This document shows positions 44,118 through 53,455 of a stretch of 64,000 nucleotides of DNA, piece by piece; within the stretch, counting starts at the first letter, position 1; every line of letters starts with the position of its first letter. The position numbers and the translations under genes were made by a program. Source of the DNA: G963665185 sp049723905 (GTDB lineage Bacteria > Desulfobacterota > Desulfovibrionia > Desulfovibrionales > Desulfovibrionaceae); assembly GCF_049723905.1 (NCBI RefSeq), contig NZ_JBJKFD010000001.1, forward strand, positions 372,001 to 436,000, given 5' to 3'. A model generated the notes under the pieces. The model worked only from the letters and a program-made list of their open reading frames with translations. It was not told where the DNA came from and did no database searches.

Positions 44118-44924
44118 TCAGATGGCGCTGGAGAAAAATCCATGCAGAGATGCCTGGGGAGTAAGGAAATATTGTATTATTTTCATGGTCCTGCCACGCA
44201 AGGGCCGGATTCCAAGACAATTGACGTCGATGTCCGGAAGGAGGTTGGCAACGAGAGTCTGCATGCGGTCTGTCATTGGATATGAAGCGGGTATGTCGAG
44301 AAAAAGTCGGTAACTTGCTCTGGGGTATTTAAAGAGAATTCTTGCCTGACCGTGGCGGGCCGGAGCGGGCTCAAAGTCAACGACGAGTTGCCACAACGCA
44401 GGGTCGGTCGCGTCAGGGCTTGGTTCCGTCGATGGGATGGCAAGGCACTCGGCGCCTCCGGTTTCGGGAAAAAGCTGGGGAAGCCAGCGAAAAAAGCCAA
44501 CTCTGTCGGAAAATAACATTGTATTGATATGATTTTCCAACTCCAGCAGACGTTTTTTTTCTTCGGAAAGTTGAGGGTGCTCAGGGGATAACGCAGCTTT
44601 GCTATTGCCATGCGATCGTTTGTATTCGGCAAAGAGTGCTGCGGTTTCATGCAAAAGACCAGGGCCGGATGAAGAGGAAGCCTGAGGGAGATGCTTGAGG
44701 ATGACTGCCGGGTCCAAGGCTTCAATACGAAACGCATGAAGAGAGCCTTCGGGAACGGCTTCCCCCAGATCAGCCAGAAGTTCATTGCCTTCTATACGGA
44801 GCCAATAAAATCCATCAGGATCACGCCTTAAGACGCGTCCTCTGACGATTTGTCCAATACGATGGTTTGAGCAAAAGGTGGCTATGCGTTGGTTCCTGTC
44901 GGAAAATCTGGGGTAGGGCATCAT
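44118..44924 (-). CDS. Unknown protein at the edge of the flagellar cluster
   Basis: The 268-residue protein has an N-terminal beta-rich stretch (GQIVRGRVLRRDPDGFYWLRIEG...GSLHAFRIEALDPAVILKHL). It resembles the secretion-related N-terminal domains of FliK-type hook-length proteins. A proline/serine linker and a C-terminal domain with ARILFKYPRASYRLFLDIP follow. No signal or membrane segment. It sits 15 bases after the DUF2802-like gene, suggesting flagellar linkage, but no family was recognised with confidence. Confidence 0.5.
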   Translation of the reverse strand: MMPYPRFSDRNQRIATFCSNHRIGQIVRGRVLRRDPDGFYWLRIEGNELLADLGEAVPEGSLHAFRIEALDPAVILKHLPQASSSSGPGLLHETAALFAEYKRSHGNSKAALSPEHPQLSEEKKRLLELENHINTMLFSDRVGFFRWLPQLFPETGGAECLAIPSTEPSPDATDPALWQLVVDFEPAPARHGQARILFKYPRASYRLFLDIPASYPMTDRMQTLVANLLPDIDVNCLGIRPLRGRTMKIIQYFLTPQASLHGFFSSAI

Positions 44925-44939
44925 GTGCGTTCGGCGGGA

Positions 44940-45359
44940 CTAGAGACCAGCCTGTTCGATAATTAATTCGACTTCTTCCAGGGAAAGCCCGGTGGCGCGG
45001 GCCAGCTCCTGAGACGATTTACCACGCTTGCATCCCGTTACCACAATTTCTCGTAAAAACTGCGGAGATTTGCATACTTCTTCTGCCTGTTTCAGAAGGC
45101 GTTTCATGTCAGCAGCTCGGGCTTCGAGCAGCTGGTCGAGTTTGGTAAGTTCGTTTTGACGTTGTTCGAATGAGGCAACGATTTCCTGTTCCAACTGCGC
45201 ATTGAAGCGAAGTTTGTTCAGCAATTCTTCTTGCTTGCTACGCAGCTTGGAGAGTACCGCTTCGCTTTGGCGCAGGCGTAAAAAGAAAACGACTACCAAG
45301 AGCAACAGAAGAATTTCCGTTACGCTCAGGACAAGAAGCAACCAATCTGTGTTGATCAT
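44940..45359 (-). CDS. DUF2802-type membrane coiled-coil protein
   Basis: The 139-residue protein has an N-terminal membrane helix (residues 7-27), a long coiled coil and a C-terminal helix-turn-helix-like segment (GKSSQELARATGLSLEEVELIIEQ). This matches the DUF2802 pattern found in flagellar loci of several bacteria. Function unknown. It lies between two unknowns downstream of fliL. Confidence 0.68.
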   Translation of the reverse strand: MINTDWLLLVLSVTEILLLLLVVVFFLRLRQSEAVLSKLRSKQEELLNKLRFNAQLEQEIVASFEQRQNELTKLDQLLEARAADMKRLLKQAEEVCKSPQFLREIVVTGCKRGKSSQELARATGLSLEEVELIIEQAGL

Positions 45360-45378
45360 AAAAAAGAGCCGATCCTGT

Positions 45379-45702
45379 TCAGACTTCGATATCCAGTATG
45401 TTTCCGGACCAGGGGGATGCGTTGGATGCCTTGGAGGAGTTCGTATTTTCTTCCTTTGGCTCGTCTTGCGCTAATTCCTGTTCTTCCGAATGGTCCCGCT
45501 GCCGCTGTTCGTCTTTTACCCGAGGAGTGAGTTCGGCCTGGTGGATTTTCTCAACCTGATCCCGGCTTTTTTGGGCTGCCTGCAGTGCGTTTTGAAACAA
45601 CAACGTTCTTTGCACACCCGGATGGGTGTGTTCGGCTGTCACCAATTTGGACAGGTGCGGCAGTTGCGCGATGAGGGTGGTCAGGTCTATTCCACCAGCC
45701 AT
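45379..45702 (-). CDS. Small hydrophilic unknown protein of the flagellar cluster
   Basis: The 107-residue acidic, Gln/Glu-rich protein has an N-terminal LTTLIAQLPHLSKLV stretch. Its ATG overlaps the stop of the FliL-like gene (TAATG). It has no signal or membrane segment. Probably a chaperone or export factor by position only; not recognised. Confidence 0.6.
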   Translation of the reverse strand: MAGGIDLTTLIAQLPHLSKLVTAEHTHPGVQRTLLFQNALQAAQKSRDQVEKIHQAELTPRVKDEQRQRDHSEEQELAQDEPKEENTNSSKASNASPWSGNILDIEV

Positions 45703-46436
45703 TATTGCACCAGGTACTTCTCGACCAGCAATGTCTCCAATTGGGTTTGGCCGAGGTATTTGTTTATGACGGCCAGGATGTCCTTTTTGAGGACCTCCAT
45801 ATTGTTTGTATCGGCAAGGAAGGCAAAATCCTTATTACTCAGATAATAAAACACTGCATCCCGCAGGACAAGCATCTTTAGTTCAATTTCGTGTTTTGCT
45901 GCCGTATTATGAGTAGTTACGGAAAATTGACAGTGAATGAACCGAACCTTGCCATCAGCCTGTGCCTTTTCCACCCAGAATGGCTCGAAAACTACTGGTA
46001 TATTTTTAACTTCCGGTTCTGCTGGCGCTTCAGGTGCGGTTTCTTCCGTTTGGGCAGGCTTTATTTCCTCAACTACTTTTTCCCCTTTGGGGAGGAGCCA
46101 GATTTTTATGGGAATGGCAATGAGGATGACCAGAAGAACCAAGAGGCCGATGAGAACTTTACGGTTCTTGAGCAGACCAGCAAGAGAGAGCTTTTTCTTT
46201 TCTGTTTTTTCCTCTAGCTGTTCTTCAGCTGTGTCCGGCTCTTCATCCTCCTCATCTTCATCCTCTTCCAGAAAAGGGGCATCATCCAGGTCCAGCTCAA
46301 CTTTTTGTAGGGCACGGGGAACATCTTCCCCTGCGTCCGCCTCGCTGTCGTCAAGCGCAGCCTTGCCTTCGGTCTCCGCGTCTTCGGGACCGTCCAGGGC
46401 TTCTTCTGTGCTCAAATCGTCATCTGGGGCAATCAT
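45702..46436 (-). CDS. fliL: FliL-family flagellar basal-body protein
   Basis: The 244-residue protein has a long acidic N-terminal region (residues 1-85), one membrane helix (about 94-115), a proline-rich periplasmic linker and the FliL fold. The tail ends YLGQTQLETLLVEKYLVQ, the typical FliL finish. FliL supports stator function. It follows fliA on the minus strand and is coupled to the next small gene. Confidence 0.82.
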   Translation of the reverse strand: MIAPDDDLSTEEALDGPEDAETEGKAALDDSEADAGEDVPRALQKVELDLDDAPFLEEDEDEEDEEPDTAEEQLEEKTEKKKLSLAGLLKNRKVLIGLLVLLVILIAIPIKIWLLPKGEKVVEEIKPAQTEETAPEAPAEPEVKNIPVVFEPFWVEKAQADGKVRFIHCQFSVTTHNTAAKHEIELKMLVLRDAVFYYLSNKDFAFLADTNNMEVLKKDILAVINKYLGQTQLETLLVEKYLVQ

Positions 46437-46512
46437 TCTTTGTCCACAGGCTGCTGGTATGAAAAGGAGCTATACAAGGTGTATGCGCTGTGACCGTATT
46501 ATGTTTCATCTT

Positions 46513-47310
46513 TTATGAAAGTTCTTCCAAATCATATTGTGTTCTGAATTTTTTGCGTAATTTGGCCAGTGACTGCGAATGAAGCTGCGAAACGCGTCCT
46601 TCCGTTATATCCATAACCTCGGCTGTTTCACGCATATTGAGTTCTTCACCGTAATACAGTGAAAGAACGAGTTTCTCTCTTGGAGTCAACTCATCTATAA
46701 GCAGAGCTATTTTATCAACGATTTCACGGAATGAGGCATTTTGGAACGGATCGTTTTCCTGGGATGCCTGTTTCATGGAGGCCAGGTTTTCACTCACAGC
46801 TTCGATGCTTACGCAGACCTGATTTTGCAATATTTCAAGTGCCTGATCCACTTCTCTGGCATCCAGGCCGGTTTCTTCACACAATTGCTCTGTGGTTGCA
46901 GTCTCACCTGTTTCGGTTTCTATTTTTCGGATGCATTCCTCAAGCGTACGAATCCGATGCCGCATGCCACGGGAAAACCAATCCAACCGGCGCAGTTCAT
47001 CAAGCATGGCCCCTTTGATGCGGTTTTCCGCATAGGTTTCAAACTTAAAACCACGTTCCGGTTCGAATTTTTGCAAAGCCTCCATCAAGCCCAAAGCCCC
47101 CGCACCGAGCAGTTCAGAAAGCTCGATGGAGCGGGGGAGTTTGGCCTTCAGGCGCAATCCGATGATCTTGATCTTGGGGGCGTAATGCCGGACGACCTGA
47201 TCCTTTTCTCTGGGGGACAGGTCATCCCAATGTTTCCGCCCGCTATCCAGATCAAGCCACGGACTGTTCCTGGAAGAGGAGTTTTTTCCAGAAAAATTTA
47301 ATGTTTCCAT
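46513..47310 (-). CDS. fliA: Flagellar sigma factor FliA (sigma-28)
   Basis: The 265-residue sigma factor has region 2 (GAGALGLMEALQKFEPERGFKFETYAENRIKGAMLDELRRLDW) and region 4 (LTPREKLVLSLYYGEELNMRETAEVMDITEGRVSQLHSQSLAKLRKKF). It directs late flagellar transcription. The start at 47310 lies inside the 3' end of flhG by 59 bases, so translation is coupled; ribosome-binding is weak. Confidence 0.95.
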   Translation of the reverse strand: METLNFSGKNSSSRNSPWLDLDSGRKHWDDLSPREKDQVVRHYAPKIKIIGLRLKAKLPRSIELSELLGAGALGLMEALQKFEPERGFKFETYAENRIKGAMLDELRRLDWFSRGMRHRIRTLEECIRKIETETGETATTEQLCEETGLDAREVDQALEILQNQVCVSIEAVSENLASMKQASQENDPFQNASFREIVDKIALLIDELTPREKLVLSLYYGEELNMRETAEVMDITEGRVSQLHSQSLAKLRKKFRTQYDLEELS

Positions 47311-48076
47311 CCAATTGAGTGGTTGCCTTCCAACGGTTGATCGAAGCTGCAACCTGCCGGACTGCCCGGCTGGCAGGTGCTTCGGGAAAAAGATGGCAAA
47401 ACGGTTTTTGTTGCACTACGGACCTTCGCACAGCGTTGTCACGAGGAATCCAGCCAACCATATCCAAAGATACGCCGCCGAGAAACTGGTCGCAAGCCTT
47501 GTACAAAGTTACGAAGATGTTTTTTGCTATCTTGGCATCGTCCGCCAAATTCACAAGTACCTTGAACCGGTCCACTCCATGGTTGTTCTTGAGCACCTTG
47601 ACCACGGCATAGGCGTCGGTAAGGGATGTCGGCTCGGGAGTGAGTACCAGCAGGCGTTCCTGTACCGCCAGGTTGAAGTACAGGACGTTGTCATTGATAC
47701 CCGCCCCAGTGTCAACAACAAGAAAGTCGACCTCGTCGTCGAGCACATCCATGGCTTCGAGCAATTCCAGCTTTTGTCCCGTATCGAGAGACAGCATTTC
47801 GTTGACGCCGGATGCGGCCGGAAGAATCCGGAACCCGTAATCGGTTTTCAGCAGTATTTTTTGTAATGCGGTCCCTTCGTGAAACAAGTGGAAGAGATTG
47901 TATTTGGGAGCCAGCCCCAGCAGCACGTCAACATTTGCCAAACCAAGGTCGGCGTCCAAAAGGACAACCCGTTTGCCCAGCTTGGCCAGCTCCAGACTGG
48001 CGTTGACCGAGACGTTGGTTTTACCCACGCCTCCCTTGCCGGAAGTGACCGAAAAAACCAGAGGTAATGCACTCAT
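47252..48076 (-). CDS. flhG: Flagellar number regulator FlhG (MinD-like ATPase)
   Basis: The 274-residue deviant-Walker ATPase has SGKGGVGKTNVSVN near residue 12, VVLLDADLGLANVDVLLGL, and VVDTGAGINDNVLYF. A C-terminal amphipathic helix may bind membrane. FlhG controls flagellar number and placement with FlhF. It lies between flhF and fliA, with the 3' end overlapping fliA. Confidence 0.93.
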   Translation of the reverse strand: MSALPLVFSVTSGKGGVGKTNVSVNASLELAKLGKRVVLLDADLGLANVDVLLGLAPKYNLFHLFHEGTALQKILLKTDYGFRILPAASGVNEMLSLDTGQKLELLEAMDVLDDEVDFLVVDTGAGINDNVLYFNLAVQERLLVLTPEPTSLTDAYAVVKVLKNNHGVDRFKVLVNLADDAKIAKNIFVTLYKACDQFLGGVSLDMVGWIPRDNAVRRSVVQQKPFCHLFPEAPASRAVRQVAASINRWKATTQLDGNIKFFWKKLLFQEQSVA

Positions 48077-48118
48077 AAGCCGTATCCAAACCTTGTGTTG
48101 CAGGCTAAAGTCTTAATT

Positions 48119-49252
48119 TCAGGCCGCTGCTTTTGCCGTCCGCCGAACAGACGGGGCAGCGGGCATTTCATGTTTGAACAACATTTTCCAGATATCCATC
48201 GCCGTAAACTGGGTTGCAGTTTCCCTTACTCCAGGGCCGTATGACAACGTGGCAATGGGCAATCCGGTTGCTTCGCCCACATTAACCAGAGTTCCAAAAC
48301 TACAGGCTTCGTCGAGTTTCGTCCACATGATGTCCGTAGTCATGGAGGAACAGTAGTTTTCCAGGTAGTGCGAGCATTGTGCCGGGGCATATAAAGGGGA
48401 GAGCGTCAAATGTATGGCTGTGTCCCTGGTGCCCCGGATTCCGAAGTTGTCCAAAAGTTCATCAACCTTGCTCCCTTTGGGGAGAGCCGGAGTGTCGATC
48501 AGTATGAAATCGTAGCGAGTGTTGGCCGTAATGTTTTTGAGGTCGTCGGCGCAAAACACATCGCGGTAGGCGACCCCGGAAAGTTCAGCATAATGTTTGA
48601 GTATCAAACGGCCCTTGCCATTGGGGTCGTCGGCGTTGATCAAACATATTTTGGCGCCAGGATCGGCTCTGCGGATGTTCAGCGCCAGAGAAAGAATGCA
48701 TGTCGTTTTGCCGCTTCCACTGGGGCCGGTCAGTACATGAATGCGCCGGGAAGTGGCGTCCGTCATGGGGCGGGTAGGAACGAGTGATCCCAAAGCATCC
48801 AATACGGACATGCCGGGATCGGCCCGCAGGCAGGAGAACATCGACATGATGATGCGCATGTCGACGCCTTCGCTTTCAAGGTAGTCCAGTGCCTGACGCT
48901 GGCGGGGAGTGAGACTGGTGAAGTCGGCTTTTTGGCCGGCCAGTCCCAGCAGCATGCCCTTGATTTGGGCCCATTCCCTTCGCCAGTCGTTTTCTCCTTC
49001 AAAATGTGGTGCCGATGACGGTTGAACGACGGTGTCGTCTTTTTGTCTTCTGGAACCGCTAGGAGTTTCCTGAGCCGTCTCTGGTGTCGATTCTTTGGCG
49101 GGAATCTCGATAGCCGCCATGATTTCGCAGACAGAGCGTCCATCCTCGCGTACGGACTTGTTGCTCAGGATGATGGCATCATTTCCCAGTTCTTTTTTTA
49201 TCTGGGCCAGAACTGCCGCCGCGCTTTTTCCTCTGTACGTTTTAACCCGCAT
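48119..49252 (-). CDS. flhF: Flagellar placement GTPase FlhF (SRP-type)
   Basis: The 377-residue protein has an N-terminal B domain, then a GTPase domain with GPSGSGKTT (G1), the DTP form of G3 where most members have DTAGR, and TKLD (G4). FlhF recruits early flagellar parts to the pole. The DTPAL variation could change hydrolysis. Its ATG overlaps the flhA stop by 11 bases. Confidence 0.92.
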   Translation of the reverse strand: MRVKTYRGKSAAAVLAQIKKELGNDAIILSNKSVREDGRSVCEIMAAIEIPAKESTPETAQETPSGSRRQKDDTVVQPSSAPHFEGENDWRREWAQIKGMLLGLAGQKADFTSLTPRQRQALDYLESEGVDMRIIMSMFSCLRADPGMSVLDALGSLVPTRPMTDATSRRIHVLTGPSGSGKTTCILSLALNIRRADPGAKICLINADDPNGKGRLILKHYAELSGVAYRDVFCADDLKNITANTRYDFILIDTPALPKGSKVDELLDNFGIRGTRDTAIHLTLSPLYAPAQCSHYLENYCSSMTTDIMWTKLDEACSFGTLVNVGEATGLPIATLSYGPGVRETATQFTAMDIWKMLFKHEMPAAPSVRRTAKAAA

Positions 49253-51353
49253 TGTTCAAATCCACCACTGCTATGGTTTGTAACCGAATGTCCGCAGGAA
49301 TTTCAGCCTGGGATATGACAGGTAATGTCGGAATAAACCTATTCACTATCTGTGCCAGATGCGGTCGAATAACCGGAGAAGTGAGGAGAACCGGTTGTCC
49401 GTCAGTCGCCAGGGCGTTTTCTGTGACATTGTTGATGGATTGAATGATCTGCTGAGCCTGCATGGGATCAAGGGCCAGATACGCCCCCTGGTCCGACTGC
49501 CGCAGGCTTTCCTGAAGTATGCGTTCAATGGTGGGCGACAGGGTCAGCAAGGGCAGGGTACCGTCCGAGCCAAGGAAAGGCTTTACGATGGTGCGGCCCA
49601 TGCGGGAGCGGACGTATTCCGTCAGCTGATCCGGATCTTTGATGCCGTTCCCGTAATCGGACAGCGTTTCCACAATGGTCAGCAGGTCGCGAACAGAGAC
49701 GCCTTCGCGTACCAGGTTCTGGAGGACCTTCTGTACTGTGCCCAGGTTGAGAACATTGGGGACCAGATCTTCCACAGCTTTGGGAGCTCTTTTTGCCAAG
49801 TTGTCCAGCAGTTGCTGTGTTTCCTGACGGCCGAGGAACTCGCCGAGGTTGCGCCGGAAGACCTCCGTGAGGTGGGTGGCGATGACCGTAGCGGGGTCAA
49901 CCACGGTGTAGCCTGCCAGCATGGCTTCTTCCTTCTGGGATTCCGGAATCCAGAGGGCAGGCAGGTTGAAGGCTGGCTCGCGGGTTTCCACGCCCTGGAT
50001 GCGATGCTTGACGTCGCCCGGGTCCATGGCCAACAGGTGATCCACCAGGATTTCTGCGGAAGCCACTTCGTTGCCTTTGACGACTACACTATATTGCCCG
50101 GGGTTGAGCTGCAGGTTGTCGCGAAGGTGCAGGGAGGGAACGATGAGCCCCATGTCCAAAGCGAACTGGCGGCGGATTGAGCGGATGCGTGAAAGCAGGT
50201 TGCCGTCCTGGGATTCGTCCACCAGGGGGATAAGTCCGTAGCCGACTTCGAGTTCGAGCTGGTCGAGGGGCAGAAGGGCCTGCACTTCTTCCGGAGTATC
50301 CAGAGATGGAGCGGTCTCCTGGCTTTCCTCTTTGGCCGCCAGGGTTTCGTTTTCACGCTGGGTGGACATTTTGGTAATTGCGAACACGACAGCTGACATG
50401 ATGAGAAAGGGAATGGTCGGCATGCCGGGCACTACCCCGAACACGACCAGAATTATGGATACCAGGCGCAGTGCCCTGGGATGCAGGGTCAACTGACCGA
50501 TAAATTCTTCGCCCATTTTGGCTTCTGCTGCGGCACGGGAAACTATGATACCTGCGGACGTAGAGATAATGAGGGATGGGATGGTGGAGACAAGACCATC
50601 ACCAATGGTCAGCAGGGTGTATGTTGTGAGGGCATCATTCCAGGCCATTCCTTTCATGAACACGCCGATGCCGATGCCGCCGATGATGTTGACGGCGGTG
50701 ATCATCAGACCTGCGTTGACGTCTCCCTGTACAAATTTTCCAGCACCGTCCATGGCGCCGTAGAAGTCTGCTTCACGGCGGATGTTATCGCGCATCTTGG
50801 TGGCTTCTCTTTCATCAATAAGTCCGGCATTGAGGTCGGCTTCAATAGCCATCTGCTTACCGGGCATGGCATCCAAGGTGAAGCGGGCGGCCACTTCGGC
50901 GATACGTGTCGTACCGGAGGTGATGACTGTTTTGTTCAGGATGAAGAGAATCATGAAGATGACGACGCCGATGAGATAGTTGCCCCCGACAACAAAATCG
51001 CCAAAAGATTGAATAACGCTACCTGCTGCCGAGGTTCCTTCGTCACCATGCAGAAGGATGAGCCTTGTCGTTGAAACGTTGAGTGCCAGGCGCAGCATGG
51101 TTGTGACCAGAAGCAGGGAAGGGAAAATCGAAAATTCCATGGGCGAATTCATGAACATTGAAGTAAGCAGGGTGACCAAGCCCAGGGAAATGCTGATGGT
51201 CAGCATGAAGTCGATAAAAATCGTCGGCAGAGGCACAAGCATGACGAAAAGAATGACAACAACACCCACAGCCAGGAGAATATCGCCCTGTTTGGCAAAC
51301 TTGTTGTAGTCGAGATTGATGCCTGAGTATTTTGTGCTAACGTCTGAAGCCAT
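49242..51353 (-). CDS. flhA: Flagellar export component FlhA
   Basis: The 703-residue core export-gate protein has eight N-terminal membrane helices containing the FHIPEP-type stretch (FTLDAMPGKQMAIEADLNAGLID; REATKMRDNIRREADFYGAMDGAGKFVQGD). A large cytoplasmic domain for substrate-chaperone docking begins near residue 360. It receives exported subunits. Follows flhB; its end overlaps flhF. Confidence 0.97.
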   Translation of the reverse strand: MASDVSTKYSGINLDYNKFAKQGDILLAVGVVVILFVMLVPLPTIFIDFMLTISISLGLVTLLTSMFMNSPMEFSIFPSLLLVTTMLRLALNVSTTRLILLHGDEGTSAAGSVIQSFGDFVVGGNYLIGVVIFMILFILNKTVITSGTTRIAEVAARFTLDAMPGKQMAIEADLNAGLIDEREATKMRDNIRREADFYGAMDGAGKFVQGDVNAGLMITAVNIIGGIGIGVFMKGMAWNDALTTYTLLTIGDGLVSTIPSLIISTSAGIIVSRAAAEAKMGEEFIGQLTLHPRALRLVSIILVVFGVVPGMPTIPFLIMSAVVFAITKMSTQRENETLAAKEESQETAPSLDTPEEVQALLPLDQLELEVGYGLIPLVDESQDGNLLSRIRSIRRQFALDMGLIVPSLHLRDNLQLNPGQYSVVVKGNEVASAEILVDHLLAMDPGDVKHRIQGVETREPAFNLPALWIPESQKEEAMLAGYTVVDPATVIATHLTEVFRRNLGEFLGRQETQQLLDNLAKRAPKAVEDLVPNVLNLGTVQKVLQNLVREGVSVRDLLTIVETLSDYGNGIKDPDQLTEYVRSRMGRTIVKPFLGSDGTLPLLTLSPTIERILQESLRQSDQGAYLALDPMQAQQIIQSINNVTENALATDGQPVLLTSPVIRPHLAQIVNRFIPTLPVISQAEIPADIRLQTIAVVDLNNAG

Positions 51354-51383
51354 TTCTTTGACACCCCGGCGCTGGAGTTGATT

Positions 51384-52460
51384 TTATCTGTCCCGTTGGA
51401 CCGTGCGCCCGGCTCTCTTGATCTTCGCCAGGATTGAGGCAACGGCCTTGTACATTTCCTCAGGGATGATGTCCCCGATTTCAACTTGTTTATACAAGGC
51501 CTGTGCCAATGGCTTATTTTCCCTGATGGGAATGTTGTTTTCGCGCGCTATTTCTTTGATCCGCTCGGCTACTGCGTTGATGCCCTTGGCAAGGACAACA
51601 GGAGCCGGGGCTTCCAGGGCGTCGTAGCGCAAGGCTATGGCATAGTGGGTGGGGTTGGTTACAATCACGTCCGCCTTGGGCACGTTCTGCATCATGCGCG
51701 CGGCCATGGACTCCATCATTTTTCTACGTTGCTTTTGTTTGATCTCCGGGTTTCCTTCAGCCTGCCGCGCTTCGTCTTTTACCTCCTGCTTCGACATCTT
51801 GAGCCCTTCAGTATACCGCCACCGTTGATAAACATAATCGGCAATGCCGATGAGCAACATTGGTATGAGTGCGTAGTAGGTCATGCGGTATGCCAATTCC
51901 AGGAGGTTCTGAGCTATGCCAGCTGGAGTGGCGAAAAAGAGCGGTTGAAGCTTGGGCATTTCATCGCGAAGAACAATATAAGGAGCATAACCGACGGCGA
52001 TAGCCATAAGGAGGTTTTTGCCGAGGCGGAGGAATACCTGGGGGTCCAGAACAAGACGCTTGAGACCAGCCGCTAGGTTGAAAATTTTTCCGAATTTGGG
52101 CTTGAATACTTTGGTTGTCCAAAGTTTCCCTACCTGTACGCGCAGTATTATGAATGCTGCCAGCATGATGCAAAAAAAGAATGGCAGGAGAATAAAGGCC
52201 AACTCCGAGGACAGCATAAGGAGCAGCTCGTACACGCTGTTTTGAGTAGGTGTAAAAATGAGGTGTTCGCCCAGAAAGTACCTGAAAAGGTGGGCCACCT
52301 TGTTGGCGATATAAGAAAACAGAGTCAGTAACGAAAAAACCCCGACAGCAAGCACAGCCGCTTTGGAAAGGTCTTCGCTTTTGGCGACGGACCCATCCTC
52401 TCTTGCTTTTTTGATTCGTTTGCCGGTTGGTTTCTCTGTTTTGCTTGGATCTTGGGCCAC
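51384..52460 (-). CDS. flhB: Flagellar export switch protein FlhB
   Basis: The 358-residue protein has a basic N-terminus, four membrane helices and a C-terminal autocleavage domain with NPTH (VIVTNPTHYAIALRYD), the site for the substrate-specificity switch. It starts at GTG 52460 with GGAGG seven bases upstream. Lies between fliR and flhA as in most flagellar operons. Confidence 0.97.
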   Translation of the reverse strand: MAQDPSKTEKPTGKRIKKAREDGSVAKSEDLSKAAVLAVGVFSLLTLFSYIANKVAHLFRYFLGEHLIFTPTQNSVYELLLMLSSELAFILLPFFFCIMLAAFIILRVQVGKLWTTKVFKPKFGKIFNLAAGLKRLVLDPQVFLRLGKNLLMAIAVGYAPYIVLRDEMPKLQPLFFATPAGIAQNLLELAYRMTYYALIPMLLIGIADYVYQRWRYTEGLKMSKQEVKDEARQAEGNPEIKQKQRRKMMESMAARMMQNVPKADVIVTNPTHYAIALRYDALEAPAPVVLAKGINAVAERIKEIARENNIPIRENKPLAQALYKQVEIGDIIPEEMYKAVASILAKIKRAGRTVQRDR

Positions 52461-52504
52461 GGGAGCCCCTCCAACAGGTTTTATTGTTTTGTCTTGTTAG
52501 TGAC

Positions 52505-53287
52505 CTACTTGGTGCCCATTTCCATCAGATTTTGGAACATGGGGCCCAGATGGGCAACATACTCCTGAACATGTCGAGCCAAGTAAGTGAATATCAAAGA
52601 CATAAAGGCGAAGCCCACAGTGATTTTGAGTGGGAAGCCGAGTACGATCAGGTTCATTTGCGGTGCGACTCTGGAGATAAGTGCCAGGGCGAGGTCAACC
52701 ATAAATACAGCTGTCATTACCGGAGCGGTAATTTGTAAGGCCAAAACAAAAATTTGTCCGGCAAGGTTCAGGACCTGTAACCCGAGTTCCTGAGAAATAT
52801 ACAGTCCCCCCGGCGGAACCATAACGAACGATTGGGCAAGGGCCTTTATGAGGTACAGGTGCCCGTTGAATGTGAGGAAACAAAGGAGGCTTACCATATA
52901 CAAAAAATGGGAAGTGACCGGATTGTTGACGCCGGTCAACGGGTCGATGACGTTGACCATGGCGAAGCCCATCTGGAACCCCATGATCATACCCCCAAAC
53001 TGAATGGCGGCAAAGAGGAAGCGGACGACCATGCTTAGCATAAGGCCGAGGGTAACTTCCCCAAACAGCATCAGGCAGATTGACCATATGTTGGCGGGCA
53101 GTGCAGTGCCAGGAAAGCTCAACATGGGCCAGACAGCCAACGTAAGAACAAGACACAGGGCAACTTTAATTGGCGTAGGAACAACACCTCCACCGAAAAA
53201 AGGCAACATGAAGACTACCAAACTAAGGCGCATCAGTGTCAGCAGAAAACTGAAGATTGTAGCTGGGTTGAATTGGAAAATATCCAT
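52505..53287 (-). CDS. fliR: Flagellar export component FliR
   Basis: The 260-residue membrane protein has six hydrophobic segments including FMLPFFGGGVVPTPIKVALCL, the VNPATI-like start and the MVKALAQSF-type region near the end. It forms part of the export gate with FliP/FliQ. It heads the minus-strand flagellar operon, 44 bases before flhB. A sigma-54-like promoter lies immediately upstream, so the first ATG may be leaderless. Confidence 0.93.
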   Translation of the reverse strand: MDIFQFNPATIFSFLLTLMRLSLVVFMLPFFGGGVVPTPIKVALCLVLTLAVWPMLSFPGTALPANIWSICLMLFGEVTLGLMLSMVVRFLFAAIQFGGMIMGFQMGFAMVNVIDPLTGVNNPVTSHFLYMVSLLCFLTFNGHLYLIKALAQSFVMVPPGGLYISQELGLQVLNLAGQIFVLALQITAPVMTAVFMVDLALALISRVAPQMNLIVLGFPLKITVGFAFMSLIFTYLARHVQEYVAHLGPMFQNLMEMGTK

Positions 53288-53298
53288 GTGGGAGTCTT

Positions 53299-53314
53299 AG
53301 CAAACAACGCGCCA
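53299..53314 (-). promoter_or_regulatory. Sigma-54-type promoter upstream of fliR
   Basis: On the minus strand the sequence TGGCGCG-TTGT-TTGCT keeps GG and GC exactly ten bases apart and matches the TGGCACG-N4-TTGC consensus except for one base. The expected start of transcription is about one base before the fliR ATG. Confidence 0.55.
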
Positions 53315-53402
53315 TTAGGCGATATGATAATGCAGGGAAAACTCGGGAACTGGCGGTGGTATTGGAACGAGAAGGTGGGGCAATGTTTTTTGCATAAAAA
53401 AA

Positions 53403-53430
53403 CACCCCGGTCACTTTCGTGAACGGGGTG
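53403..53430 (-). terminator. Terminator of the M23 peptidase gene
   Basis: CACCCCGGTCAC and GTGAACGGGGTG form a strong stem with one mismatch around TTTC. On the minus strand a run of T follows. Confidence 0.85.
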
Positions 53431-53455
53431 GAGTAATCTGCTTTTGTAGTTTCGG

